In this document: positions 18,379-27,268 of the stretch, in pieces
Layout: each line of letters begins with the position of its first letter
How positions within the stretch are numbered: position 1 is the stretch's first letter
Assembly: GCA_015058845.1 (NCBI GenBank)
Contig: SVBO01000006.1
Coordinates: 1-43,455, forward strand
Direction of reading: 5' to 3'
From: Erysipelotrichaceae bacterium
GTDB lineage: Bacteria > Bacillota_I > Bacilli_A > Erysipelotrichales > Erysipelotrichaceae
DNA: 43,455 nt
Position numbers and translations under genes: made by a program
Notes under the pieces: generated by a model
What the model was told of the DNA's origin: nothing
Seen by the model: the letters and a program-made list of their open reading frames with translations, nothing else
The model's database searches: none

Positions 18379-18475
18379 ATTTTGATAGAGAGGGCATATG
18401 AATTGTATTTACTAAGGTTTTCCAGTATTCTTACTATGGATAGATATATAGACATAGGAATTATAGCTGAATTCA

Positions 18476-18504
18476 TTGTTTTTGTGAGTGTTTTAGGGTA
18501 TAAT
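18476..18504 (+). promoter_or_regulatory. Sigma-A promoter of the RNase J gene
   Basis: TTGTTT (18476-18481), a 17-base spacer and TATAAT (18499-18504). An AAAGGAGG ribosome site follows. Confidence 0.7.
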
Positions 18505-18532
18505 TAATATAAATGCAAAGGAGGTTTTCTGT

Positions 18533-20197
18533 ATGGATAAAGTTCGTGTATTTGCACTAGGCGGATTAGATGAAGACGGTAAGAATATGTATGCCGTAGA
18601 AATAAATAATGAGATTTTACTAATTGAAGCCGGGATCAAGTATCCTGAGTCAACAAAGTTAGGAATCGAGAAGATTACTCCTGACTTTACATACATTATT
18701 GAGAATAAAGATAGAGTTAAGGGTATCTTCATTACCCATGCACATAATGACGTAGTAGGGGCTCTTCCTTACTTATTGAAACAAGTAGATCTAGAGGTGT
18801 ATGCTACACCATTAAATGCGAATATCATTCAAGGAAATCTGATCCAGAATGATATTAAATCAGCCCGTATTAAAAAGGTAAAACGTGGTTCTAAGGTAAA
18901 GATCGGTAATATTACTGTAGAAACATTTGCGACTACTCACTCAGTAGGAGAGAGTATCGGTCTTGCTATTAAGACTAGTCAAGGGTATGTAGTATATACA
19001 GGAGAGTTCATTGTGGATTTCGATGCACATGATCCTGCGTTTACTTGTGATATCAGTAAGATCGCTGAGATCGGTAATCAAAATGTATTATGTTTACTCA
19101 CTGAATCTATTGGAGCTTCTCGTAAAGGGCATACTGCTCCACAACATAGAATTCGTGATATCATTGATCCGTACTTTGAAAATGCGAAGGGTCGTATTAT
19201 TATCTCTACTTATGCGCAAACAGTATATCGTGCTATGGAGATCTTGAATCTAGCGATTCGATATAATCGTAAGATCGCAATCATTGGGAATGAGTTAAAG
19301 TATATGCTAGATAAGGTAGTCAGTATGGGATATTTCACTATTCCTAATGGCCTATTAGTAGATCTTCGTAAGATCGATGTTAATGATCCTAACTTAGTGA
19401 TCGTTATTTCAGGAAGTGGTGCAAATGTGTTCAGAAAGATCCATCGTATTGCTTTAAATGAAGATGAATTGATCCAAGTAACTGATCGTGATACGATCAT
19501 TATTGCATCTCAGATCGTACCTGGTACTGAGAAAGATGCAGCAAATATGGAGAATGAGTTATATAAGTCTGGTGCTAAGATCATTACGATCTCTAGTAAG
19601 CAGTTATATTCTATGCATGCTTCTAGTGAAGATCTAAAGATGATGATCTACTTATTGAAGCCTAAGTACTATATTCCAGTACATGGCGAATATCGTCAAT
19701 TGATCGATAATGCGAATGTAGCTACTTCTATGGGGATCACACCTGATAGGATCGTGGTGTTAGATAATGGGCAAGTAGCTGATTTTGAAGATGGTGTATT
19801 AAAGACTACTGCGAATACTGTTCCAGTGGGAGAGGTTATGATCGATGGTAGTTCTGAGTTAGATAGTAGTGGCGTAGTTATCAAGGATCGTGAGCAACTT
19901 TCTACAGATGGTGTAATTGTTGTGGGGGTTATGATCGATTTCAAGACTAAGGCTGTGATCGGTGGTCCTGATGTACAGATGCGTGGTTTCGTGTATTTAA
20001 AGGATGCTGATCATATCGTTACGACTATTATGGGTATTTGTGAGGATACGATCAAGAGTTGTGTGGCAAGTAATCACTATGAGAATATGGCTTGTCGTGT
20101 AGAGATCCGTGATCGTATTGCGAAATATGTTTTAAAGGAAACTGGTAAGAGACCAATGGTCTTGCCCGCTATTGTGGAGATCAACTTAGCAGCATGA
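18533..20197 (+). CDS. rnjB: RNase J2-like beta-CASP ribonuclease with altered metal site
   Basis: This 554-residue protein has the RNase J layout: metallo-beta-lactamase domain, beta-CASP domain and C-terminal domain. The first metal motif is 'THAHNDVVGALPYLL', giving H69, H71 and D73, but the last His of HxHxDH is V74. H136 ('THSVGES') is kept, the position expected to be Asp is E158 ('YTGEF'), and the beta-CASP H362 ('SMHAS') and H384 ('PVHGEYR') are present. RNase J2 paralogues are known to have degenerate motifs and weak activity and to act with J1. In Bacillus rnjB follows dapA and precedes tepA-spoIIIE, as here minus tepA. The symbol is therefore given from both motif and position. Confidence 0.85.
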   Translation: MDKVRVFALGGLDEDGKNMYAVEINNEILLIEAGIKYPESTKLGIEKITPDFTYIIENKDRVKGIFITHAHNDVVGALPYLLKQVDLEVYATPLNANIIQGNLIQNDIKSARIKKVKRGSKVKIGNITVETFATTHSVGESIGLAIKTSQGYVVYTGEFIVDFDAHDPAFTCDISKIAEIGNQNVLCLLTESIGASRKGHTAPQHRIRDIIDPYFENAKGRIIISTYAQTVYRAMEILNLAIRYNRKIAIIGNELKYMLDKVVSMGYFTIPNGLLVDLRKIDVNDPNLVIVISGSGANVFRKIHRIALNEDELIQVTDRDTIIIASQIVPGTEKDAANMENELYKSGAKIITISSKQLYSMHASSEDLKMMIYLLKPKYYIPVHGEYRQLIDNANVATSMGITPDRIVVLDNGQVADFEDGVLKTTANTVPVGEVMIDGSSELDSSGVVIKDREQLSTDGVIVVGVMIDFKTKAVIGGPDVQMRGFVYLKDADHIVTTIMGICEDTIKSCVASNHYENMACRVEIRDRIAKYVLKETGKRPMVLPAIVEINLAA

Positions 20198-20224
20198 TCA
20201 TTTGAGTAAGGAGGTTTGATATAC

Positions 20225-22507
20225 GTGGCAAAGGGAAAGAAGAAAACTGTCCGTAAGAAGAAAAGAAATGATGAGCAAGAGATCGGGATCTATGCTTCGG
20301 CTATAGTGTTGATCTTTCTTGGAATATTAGGACTTTTGAATGAGAGTGCAGGGTTCGTAGGGATCGTTCTTTGTAATGTAATGCGTTATTTCGTAGGTAC
20401 TTTATATGGAGTGATTTTCGCGGCGTGTATTCTAGTAGGGTGTTCCTTATTATTCCGTAAGCATTTACCATCATTTAGTTCTCGAGTGATCTTAAGTGGT
20501 TCTACTTTGTTACTAGCTTGGATGATCTTCTGTGCTATTCCAGATCAACCTGAGCGTATTGGTATGAGTGTGTTCATTGAGTACTTCAATAATACATTGC
20601 CTATTTTAAAGGGAGAGATCGCTTCTAGAGGTGGTTTGATCGGTACATTGTTATTTGCTGTGATCTCAATGTTAGTGGCTAGAACTGGTACGATCGTTGT
20701 ACTGGTATGTATGGTTTTCTTTGCGATCCTTCTACTTTACAATGAGGAACATGTGCGTAAGAGTCGTGATAAGATGAGTGAGTCTTTGAAGAGTGTGAAA
20801 GAGGCTTCAGATAAGCATAAGGATCTGTATAATGCTAAGAAAGCTGAGAAACAAAAAGAAACTTCTAGTAAGAAGAAAGAAGATAAGAAGACTACTTTAC
20901 TAGATTGGAGCGATAAGGAAGATGATGTAGTAACTAGTAAGCCATCGGCTTTATTAGATCTTGATACATCTAGTTCTGTAGATATTGAAAGTGCTCCAGT
21001 ACAAGTTAAGAAAGTTAGTAAGAGCGAAGAGATCCAGGAAGAGATCGTGAATGATACGAAGTTTGAAGATGTGATCGAGAAGCCGTATCGTCTTCCTAAG
21101 ATGGCTTTACTAGATTCTAAGACTGTTAAGAATAGTTCTAGAGCGAATTCAATTAAGGCGAAGGCAAATGGAGAGAAGATCATTGAGATCTTGAAACAAT
21201 TTGGAATTGGTTGTGAATTGATCGGTGTTCATATTGGTCCAAGTGTTACTAAGTTCGAGATCAAACCTGATCTAGGGGTTAGAGTCAATCGTATTGCTGC
21301 TTTACAAGATGATATCAAGATGGCATTAGCTGCTAAGGATATTCGTATTGAAGCTCCGATCCCTGGTAAGAGTGCTGTGGGGATCGAGGTTCCAAATGAA
21401 GAGAGTACGATCGTTAAGATGCATGATATGTTGATGAGTATTCCGTCTAAATTAGCTTCTAAGAAGTTATTGGTGGCTTTAGGTAAGGATATTTCTGGAA
21501 ATCCTGTGTATGGGGAACTAGATAAGATGCCTCATTTACTTGTGGCTGGTGCGACTGGTAGTGGTAAGTCAGTATGTATGAATGCTATGATCTGTTCATT
21601 ATTGATGCGTTGTACTCCCGATGATGTGAAGTTAGTATTGATCGATCCTAAGCGTGTTGAGTTTACGGCTTATCATGGTATTCCACATTTGATCACTCCT
21701 GTGATCAGTGATCCGAAAGAGGCATCTAAGGCTTTAAAGGTCGTTGTGGAGAAGATGGATGAGAGATATGAGAGATTTGCGGAGTCTGGTGTTCGTAATA
21801 TTGCTTCGTATAATGAGAAGGTAGCGAGTGGAGCATTTAAGGATTCACGTAAGCCTATGCCATATATCGTGGTGATCGTGGATGAGTTAGCGGATCTAAT
21901 GATGGTGGCTGGGAAAGAGGTCGAAGGTAGTATTCAACGTTTGACTCAGTTGGCTAGAGCTGCAGGGATCCATTTGATCATTGCTACGCAAAGACCAAGT
22001 GTGGATGTTATTACGGGTGTTATTAAGGGTAATATTCCTTCACGTATTGCGTTTGCTGTTTCATCTGCGATCGATAGTCGTACGATCTTAGAACATGCTG
22101 GTGCAGAGCGTTTATTAGGATATGGAGATATGTTGTATGTACCGATGGGTGAGCCAAATGCGATCCGTGTACAAGGGGCATATTTAAGTGATGAGGAAGT
22201 TGCTAATATTACTGATTATGTAAAGATGCAGGCGAAACCTGTGTATGATGAAGTGTTCCGTGGTCCATCTACTGCTACAGGCAATGATGCGACTAATCCG
22301 GCGATCGATCCTATGTATGAGGAATGTAAGGAGTTTGTGATCGAGAATCAGAAGGCTAGTACTTCTTTATTACAAAGAAGATTTGGTCTTGGTTACAATC
22401 GTGCAGCCCGTTTGATCGATCTGATGGAACAAAATGGTATTGTAGGTCCTAGTACTGGTGGTAGTAAACCACGAGAAGTATATGTAAAGAAAAATAAGGA
22501 GGATTAG
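20225..22507 (+). CDS. spoIIIE: DNA translocase SpoIIIE/FtsK
   Basis: This ATP-driven motor pumps chromosomal DNA through a septum, in sporulation into the forespore. About 760 residues: four or five N-terminal membrane helices (about 22-165), a charged Lys/Ser/Asp linker (about 180-290), then the motor with Walker A 'GATGSGKS' (442-449), Walker B 'YIVVIVDELADLMM' and 'LARAAGIHLIIATQRPS'. The C-terminal gamma winged helix is 'LLQRRFGLGYNRAARLIDLM'. The start is GTG 20225, ten bases after AAGGAGG; a TTG at 20216 in frame would leave almost no spacing. Spore genes around it favour SpoIIIE, but it may also be the only FtsK. Confidence 0.95.
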   Translation: MAKGKKKTVRKKKRNDEQEIGIYASAIVLIFLGILGLLNESAGFVGIVLCNVMRYFVGTLYGVIFAACILVGCSLLFRKHLPSFSSRVILSGSTLLLAWMIFCAIPDQPERIGMSVFIEYFNNTLPILKGEIASRGGLIGTLLFAVISMLVARTGTIVVLVCMVFFAILLLYNEEHVRKSRDKMSESLKSVKEASDKHKDLYNAKKAEKQKETSSKKKEDKKTTLLDWSDKEDDVVTSKPSALLDLDTSSSVDIESAPVQVKKVSKSEEIQEEIVNDTKFEDVIEKPYRLPKMALLDSKTVKNSSRANSIKAKANGEKIIEILKQFGIGCELIGVHIGPSVTKFEIKPDLGVRVNRIAALQDDIKMALAAKDIRIEAPIPGKSAVGIEVPNEESTIVKMHDMLMSIPSKLASKKLLVALGKDISGNPVYGELDKMPHLLVAGATGSGKSVCMNAMICSLLMRCTPDDVKLVLIDPKRVEFTAYHGIPHLITPVISDPKEASKALKVVVEKMDERYERFAESGVRNIASYNEKVASGAFKDSRKPMPYIVVIVDELADLMMVAGKEVEGSIQRLTQLARAAGIHLIIATQRPSVDVITGVIKGNIPSRIAFAVSSAIDSRTILEHAGAERLLGYGDMLYVPMGEPNAIRVQGAYLSDEEVANITDYVKMQAKPVYDEVFRGPSTATGNDATNPAIDPMYEECKEFVIENQKASTSLLQRRFGLGYNRAARLIDLMEQNGIVGPSTGGSKPREVYVKKNKED

Positions 22508-22508
22508 T

Positions 22509-24014
22509 ATGAGCAAGGCATTTGAGATTTGTAGTGATGTTACTTTAACGTATGATCAACAGTTAAAAGCATTAGCTAAATTAGGTGAAGCAACTGATGA
22601 TTCTCTACCTGTAACATTAGAGTTTAAAGAGGCGTATGACAAGGGTATTCTATGTGATCTAAATGAGGGTTGTATGCCATTCCGTCCACGTTATATTTGT
22701 CCAGATTATCGTGTGTTGATGGAGAAAGGATGTAAGTTCTTGAACTTAGAGGCTCCTAAGGATATTTGGGAAGCTTGTAACAGCTTATTGATTCTATATA
22801 AGCATGTTCCTTCTATTACTACTTTCCCTGTATATTTAGGTAATTTTGATGAGTTATTCGAACCATTCGTGCAAGATGAGAAAGAGGCTCGTAAGGCATT
22901 AAGATTATTCTTACGTCATATCGACTCAACATTAACTGACTCTTTCGTACATGCGAATTTGGGTCCTAGACTTACTAAGGCTGGTAGGATCATTCTTGAA
23001 TTAACTAAGGAAATGCAATTAGCTATTCCTAATATTACTTTATTATATAATCCTGATATTACAGCAGAAGAAGATGCTTTATTCTCTATTGATTCTATGT
23101 TGCATACTGCTAAGCCAAGTTTCGCAAATGATAAGTTATTCTTGAAGGATTTCAATAATGAACCTTATTGTATTGCTTCTTGTTATAATGGTCTATTAAT
23201 TGGTGGTGGAGGATTTACTCTTCCAAGAGTTCGCTTAGCAACTATGGCACATGAAGCTAAGGATCTTACTGATTTTATTGAGAATGTGCTTCCTAAGTAT
23301 GCAGAGATCTTGTTAGATCATATGGATCGTCGTTGTGAATATATGGTTGAGAAGTCTAATTTCTTTAAGAGTAATTTCTTGATCAAGGAAGGCTTCTTAC
23401 ATCAAGAAAAGTTTGTGGGTCTATTTGGTGTTGTTGGTCTAGCTGAGTGTGTTAACTACTTCCATGGTATTGAAGATAAGTCTAAGGGATTTGGTAATGA
23501 TCCTATTCTAAATAAAGAGGGTCAAATGATCATTGAAGCATTAGAGAAAGTTGTAAATAGTCATGTGACTAAGTATTGTGATGCATTCGGTCATCATCAT
23601 ATTCTACATGCTCAAGTAGGTATCGATTCTGATACTACTGATAATTCTCCTGGTTGTCGTATTCCAGTGGGTTCTGAACCTGGTATTCATAAGCATGTGA
23701 TGCATTCTTGTTTATTCCATAAGTTTTTCCCAAGTGGTATTGGGGATATCTTCAAGTTTGATGAGACTTGGGAGAAGAATGAGGCTGCTATTCTAGATAT
23801 TATTCGTGGTGCATTTAATAATGATATGCGTTATTTCAGTGGTTATTTAGCTGATTGTGATGTGATTCGTGTAACTGGTTATTTAGTTAAGAAGAGTGAG
23901 GTTGCTAAGCTAGATGCTGGTGGTCAAAGTTTAAATCAAGTAACTGTTTTCGGTAAAGGGGCAAGAGATTACGGAAAGGCATTCGATCGTCGTGTGCAAA
24001 GTAGCAACGATTAA
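22509..24014 (+). CDS. yjjI: YjjI-family glycyl radical enzyme
   Basis: This is a 501-residue anaerobic glycyl radical enzyme of the uncharacterised YjjI type. The radical-site loop 'VIRVTGYLVKK' places the radical glycine at G457 near the C-terminus. 'YCIASCYNGLLIGGGG' resembles the pyruvate formate-lyase 'YAIACC' loop, making C225 the likely thiyl residue; the neighbour Cys of PFL is Ser here (S224). It lacks the length of PFL (about 760). The gene for its radical SAM activase overlaps it by 23 bases. The substrate is unknown; the family occurs in E. coli as YjjI with YjjW. It follows spoIIIE by one base, which is unusual. Confidence 0.88.
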   Translation: MSKAFEICSDVTLTYDQQLKALAKLGEATDDSLPVTLEFKEAYDKGILCDLNEGCMPFRPRYICPDYRVLMEKGCKFLNLEAPKDIWEACNSLLILYKHVPSITTFPVYLGNFDELFEPFVQDEKEARKALRLFLRHIDSTLTDSFVHANLGPRLTKAGRIILELTKEMQLAIPNITLLYNPDITAEEDALFSIDSMLHTAKPSFANDKLFLKDFNNEPYCIASCYNGLLIGGGGFTLPRVRLATMAHEAKDLTDFIENVLPKYAEILLDHMDRRCEYMVEKSNFFKSNFLIKEGFLHQEKFVGLFGVVGLAECVNYFHGIEDKSKGFGNDPILNKEGQMIIEALEKVVNSHVTKYCDAFGHHHILHAQVGIDSDTTDNSPGCRIPVGSEPGIHKHVMHSCLFHKFFPSGIGDIFKFDETWEKNEAAILDIIRGAFNNDMRYFSGYLADCDVIRVTGYLVKKSEVAKLDAGGQSLNQVTVFGKGARDYGKAFDRRVQSSND

Positions 24015-24834
24015 TCGTATTATTCCTTTTTCAAATGTTGACGGCTATGGAAATCGCATGGCCGTCTTTTTCCAGGGTTGTCCCTTATCCTGTAAATTTT
24101 GTCATAATCCAGAAACGATCAACCATTGTGTACACTGTGGAAAGTGTGTGAGTTCTTGTCCTGTAGGGGCATTAAGTGTTGTGGATGGTAAGGTCGTATG
24201 GAATAAAGCACTTTGTGTTAAGTGTGATACTTGTTTGAAGGTTTGTCCTAATCTATCTACTCCTAAGACTATGAAGTATACTTTAGATGAGTTATGGGAA
24301 GAAGTTATGGAATATCGTCCGTTTATTCGGGGTATAACTACAAGTGGTGGTGAGTGTATGAAGCATGCTGATTTCATTGAGTCACTATTTGAGAGGGCGG
24401 TAGCAGATGGTCTTAGTTGTTTGATCGATAGTAATGGGTATTATGATTTTCGTAATTATCCACGTTTACTAGAGTTATCTGAGGGGGTAATGCTAGATAT
24501 CAAGATGTGGAATAATGAACTTCATAAAGAGATCATGGGTAGTAGTAATGAAGTGATCTTATCTAATTTATCGTTCTTATCAAGTATTGGGAAATTAAAT
24601 GAGGTACGCATGTTGATGTATCCTGGTTTTAAAGAATTTAATAAAGAAACTATAGAGAATGTATTGAAAGTAGTAGAACCTACGCAACAGATCAAACTCA
24701 TTCGTTATCGTCCGTATGGGGTAAGAGAAGAAGGTTTACAGTATTTCGGAAATGTAACACTTTCTTCAGAGGAAGGTAATGAATATGTGGAGTTTGCTAA
24801 GTCATTAGGGGCTAAGAATGTTATATTAACATAA
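23992..24834 (+). CDS. yjjW: YjjW-type glycyl radical enzyme activase
   Basis: This 280-residue radical SAM activase would install the glycyl radical on the YjjI-like enzyme using SAM. 'FFQGCPLSCKFCHNPE' has the CxxxCxxC cluster motif (about 27-40), and an inserted two-[4Fe-4S] ferredoxin segment carries 'CVHCGKCVSSCPVG' and 'CVKCDTCLKVCP' (about 47-85). 'TTSGGECM' is the SAM-binding GGE motif. The start is GTG 23992, the only start that keeps the conserved 'INRIIPFSNVDGYGNR' beginning; no strong ribosome site is seen, so translation is probably coupled to the overlapping upstream gene. Confidence 0.88.
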   Translation: MCKVATINRIIPFSNVDGYGNRMAVFFQGCPLSCKFCHNPETINHCVHCGKCVSSCPVGALSVVDGKVVWNKALCVKCDTCLKVCPNLSTPKTMKYTLDELWEEVMEYRPFIRGITTSGGECMKHADFIESLFERAVADGLSCLIDSNGYYDFRNYPRLLELSEGVMLDIKMWNNELHKEIMGSSNEVILSNLSFLSSIGKLNEVRMLMYPGFKEFNKETIENVLKVVEPTQQIKLIRYRPYGVREEGLQYFGNVTLSSEEGNEYVEFAKSLGAKNVILT

Positions 24835-24843
24835 AACTATAAT

Positions 24844-24875
24844 GATCTATTTTAAGTAATTCTGTAGAATAGATC
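24844..24875 (+). repeat. Inverted repeat before the BMP lipoprotein gene
   Basis: GATCTATT (24844-24851) and AATAGATC (24868-24875) are perfect inverted arms separated by 16 bases, directly upstream of the ribosome site. It could be an operator or a leader hairpin; no T tail follows, so it is not a normal terminator. Confidence 0.5.
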
Positions 24876-24889
24876 TTGGAGGGAAAAGA

Positions 24890-25939
24890 ATGAAGAAATT
24901 CATGAAAGGAATAGGGGCATTAGCTATTGCTTTGCTTTCTCTAGTTGGTTGTACTAGTAAGAGTACACAACAGTTACAAGAAGCGAAATGTCCGATCAAG
25001 ATAGGATTAGTAACTGATACGAATGGTATTGATGATATGGGGATCAACCAAGAGAGTTGGAATGCTATATCAGCATATGCTAAGGATCAAGGATTATCTG
25101 TTAGTTGTTATTCTTATCTACAAGCTACTAGTGAATCAGATTTCATTCCATTCTTATCACAAATGGGTGAAGATGAAATGGATATCGTGATCGTTCCTGG
25201 TAGTACTATTAGTAGTGTTTTAGAAGAAGTTGCTATCAACTATCCTTCTACTTCCTATGTTGCCATTGCTTCTATAGAAGCAAGTAACGTAGTTGCAGTA
25301 GAGTTTGATCATGATTCTCCTATGTATTTAGCAGGAGTGACTGCTGCTTTAAAAGCAGTAGCTGCACAGGCTAATAAGGTAGGATATATAGGATATGAAG
25401 AGTCTTCTTTGAATGAAATCGCATTTAAAGAGGGTGTTGCTTATGTGGCTCCTGAATTAGAGATCCTATCATCTTATGTAGGAGATAGTTCAGTGGAAGA
25501 TACTCAGAAAGTAGCACATGATCTATATAATGAAGGTGCTTATGTGATCTATGCAGATTCAAGTAGCAATATACTAGGAGTATACAACGAGACTAGTACT
25601 CGACGTTCTAATGGAGAAGATGTATGGTTGATCGATCTAAGTGAGGAGTTACCTGTAGAAGGGGAGTATGTTTCCTCTGTGTTGATCGGTATTAGTTATG
25701 ATATGGGTACAGTGATCAGGAATTGTATTAAAGAGAAGAGAGCTCTTACTTTGATCAAAGAGGGAATCAAAACTATCTATATGGGTAATGATACTGGGTA
25801 TTCATTAGTGAATACTAATAATCTATCACCAGAAATGCTTGTAACGATCTCAGAAATTAATGAGAAGATCATACATGGTGAGATCGTGATCGGTAGTAGT
25901 ATTGTAGAAATTGAAGAAGAGAATACAGAAAAGGAGTAG
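24890..25939 (+). CDS. BMP-family lipoprotein (nucleoside-type substrate binding)
   Basis: This is a 349-residue exported lipoprotein. The signal peptide has a lipobox 'LSLVGC' with C21 as the lipidated residue. The mature part has the Bmp/Med fold: 'KIGLVTDTNGIDDMGINQESW' style opening (about 35-55), 'IVIVPGSTISSVLEE', 'YVAIASIEASNVVAVEFDHDS' style core and 'YLAGVTAALK'. Family members bind purine nucleosides for ABC import, or act as orphan lipoproteins. No ABC genes follow, so it may be an orphan. In Bacillaceae a BMP-type lipoprotein and M16 peptidase genes can follow spoIIIE. GGAGGG ribosome site is clear. Confidence 0.88.
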   Translation: MKKFMKGIGALAIALLSLVGCTSKSTQQLQEAKCPIKIGLVTDTNGIDDMGINQESWNAISAYAKDQGLSVSCYSYLQATSESDFIPFLSQMGEDEMDIVIVPGSTISSVLEEVAINYPSTSYVAIASIEASNVVAVEFDHDSPMYLAGVTAALKAVAAQANKVGYIGYEESSLNEIAFKEGVAYVAPELEILSSYVGDSSVEDTQKVAHDLYNEGAYVIYADSSSNILGVYNETSTRRSNGEDVWLIDLSEELPVEGEYVSSVLIGISYDMGTVIRNCIKEKRALTLIKEGIKTIYMGNDTGYSLVNTNNLSPEMLVTISEINEKIIHGEIVIGSSIVEIEEENTEKE

Positions 25940-25956
25940 AAATACTTCTTTTTATT
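25931..25956 (+). terminator. Rho-independent terminator after the BMP gene
   Basis: AAGGAGTA (25931-25938), loop GAAA and TACTTCTT (25943-25950) form eight pairs (one G.T) with a T-rich tail. The stop codon is inside the hairpin. A TATAAT at 25984-25989 then serves the next gene. Confidence 0.75.
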
Positions 25957-26005
25957 TGTTTTCTAGTTATTTTAGGGTATACTTATAATATTGAGGTAAA
26001 TTGTT

Positions 26006-27268
26006 ATGGTAAATTATGAATTAAATAATCATGTAAAGCTACATGTAATAGAAACAAAGAAATATAAGAATACAACGATCAGTGTTCGATTATTATTACC
26101 GTTAGAAGAAGATAAAGCATCTAGTAGATCATTGTTAGCAATGATGATGCCGAATCGTACTAAGAATCATCCTACTGTGAATGCTCTTACACAGTATCTT
26201 GATAGTAACTATGGTATGGGACTTACTATGAATACTTTCTCTATTGGTAGTGGACATCTATTCGATATCCAATGTAATGCGATCGATCCTTTTTACATAG
26301 AGGGTGAGTCATTATTAACTAAGCAAGTAGAGATGTTACAAGAGGTTCTATGGAATCCTTTAGTAGATGAGAATGGGTTCTTTGATGAGGATCTATGGCA
26401 AGAAGCTAAAATGATCTTGAAGTCAAAGATCATTCGTCGTATGGATGATCCTAGTTCATTTGCGATCGATCTAAATAATAAACTAGTAGGTAAAGGAAAT
26501 ACATTTGCGATTTCTGCACTAGGAAATGAAGAAGATGTAGATGCTATTACGAAAGAGAGTACTAAGCAAGCTTATCTAGATCTTTTATCTCTTTCTAAAG
26601 TAGATGTCTTTGTTATTGGTGATGTTTGCTCAGAAGAAGTATATACACTTCTTTCTAAGTATTCTTTCTCAAATAAAAAAGAACCAACACCAGTAGATAT
26701 ACTATACTCATGGAATGAGAGAGAAATGATCGAACATGAGGAAGAAAGAGAGATCGATCAAAGTATCGTGATTCTTACTTGGTATACTGGTATTGATTTC
26801 TCAGATCCATTGTACTATGCTCTAAAACTAGGTAATATTATCTTAGGAGGAGATAGTAATTCATTGATGTTCAAGAAGATCCGTGAAGAGAATTCTTATT
26901 GTTATTCTGTATTCTCTAGTATTTATTCGATGGATAAGATTTTGATCGGATATGCTGGTATTAGTTATGAGAATAAAGAGGCTACTGTATCATTGATGAA
27001 AGAGATGATGACTAGAGTTCAAGAAGGAGATTTCACGGATCAATTAGAAACAGCTAAGTTGATATATATTAATAGTCTACGTTCTCAATGTGATACAAAG
27101 AGTGGTTTACTAAACTTTGTATATCAACAAGATCTAGTTGCAACAAGTAATACGCTAGAAAATGTGATCGAGAAGATCCAAAGTGTAGATAAAGAACAAG
27201 TTATGCAAGCTATGCGTTCATGTGAATTGATCGGGGAGTTTGTATTGAAGGAGAAGAGTCATGAGTAG
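26006..27268 (+). CDS. ymfF: M16-family peptidase-like protein, inactive partner (YmfF-like)
   Basis: This 420-residue member of the M16 (insulinase/processing peptidase) family lacks an HxxEH zinc motif: the corresponding early region reads 'LLAMMMPNRTKNHPTVNALT' where active members have the zinc helix. It keeps the family's 'LDSNYGMGLTMNTF' and a later 'LGNIILGGDSNSLMFKKIRE' hallmark. M16 proteins often act as pairs of one active and one inactive subunit. It overlaps the active partner by eight bases. In Bacillus ymfF-ymfH lie downstream of spoIIIE, which supports the name. Confidence 0.85.
   Translation: MVNYELNNHVKLHVIETKKYKNTTISVRLLLPLEEDKASSRSLLAMMMPNRTKNHPTVNALTQYLDSNYGMGLTMNTFSIGSGHLFDIQCNAIDPFYIEGESLLTKQVEMLQEVLWNPLVDENGFFDEDLWQEAKMILKSKIIRRMDDPSSFAIDLNNKLVGKGNTFAISALGNEEDVDAITKESTKQAYLDLLSLSKVDVFVIGDVCSEEVYTLLSKYSFSNKKEPTPVDILYSWNEREMIEHEEEREIDQSIVILTWYTGIDFSDPLYYALKLGNIILGGDSNSLMFKKIREENSYCYSVFSSIYSMDKILIGYAGISYENKEATVSLMKEMMTRVQEGDFTDQLETAKLIYINSLRSQCDTKSGLLNFVYQQDLVATSNTLENVIEKIQSVDKEQVMQAMRSCELIGEFVLKEKSHE

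Noticed and set aside
19011-19247. Open frame of 78 codons inside the RNase J gene, same strand
   Set aside because: It lies wholly within the conserved rnjB coding region in another frame and has no ribosome site or recognisable product.
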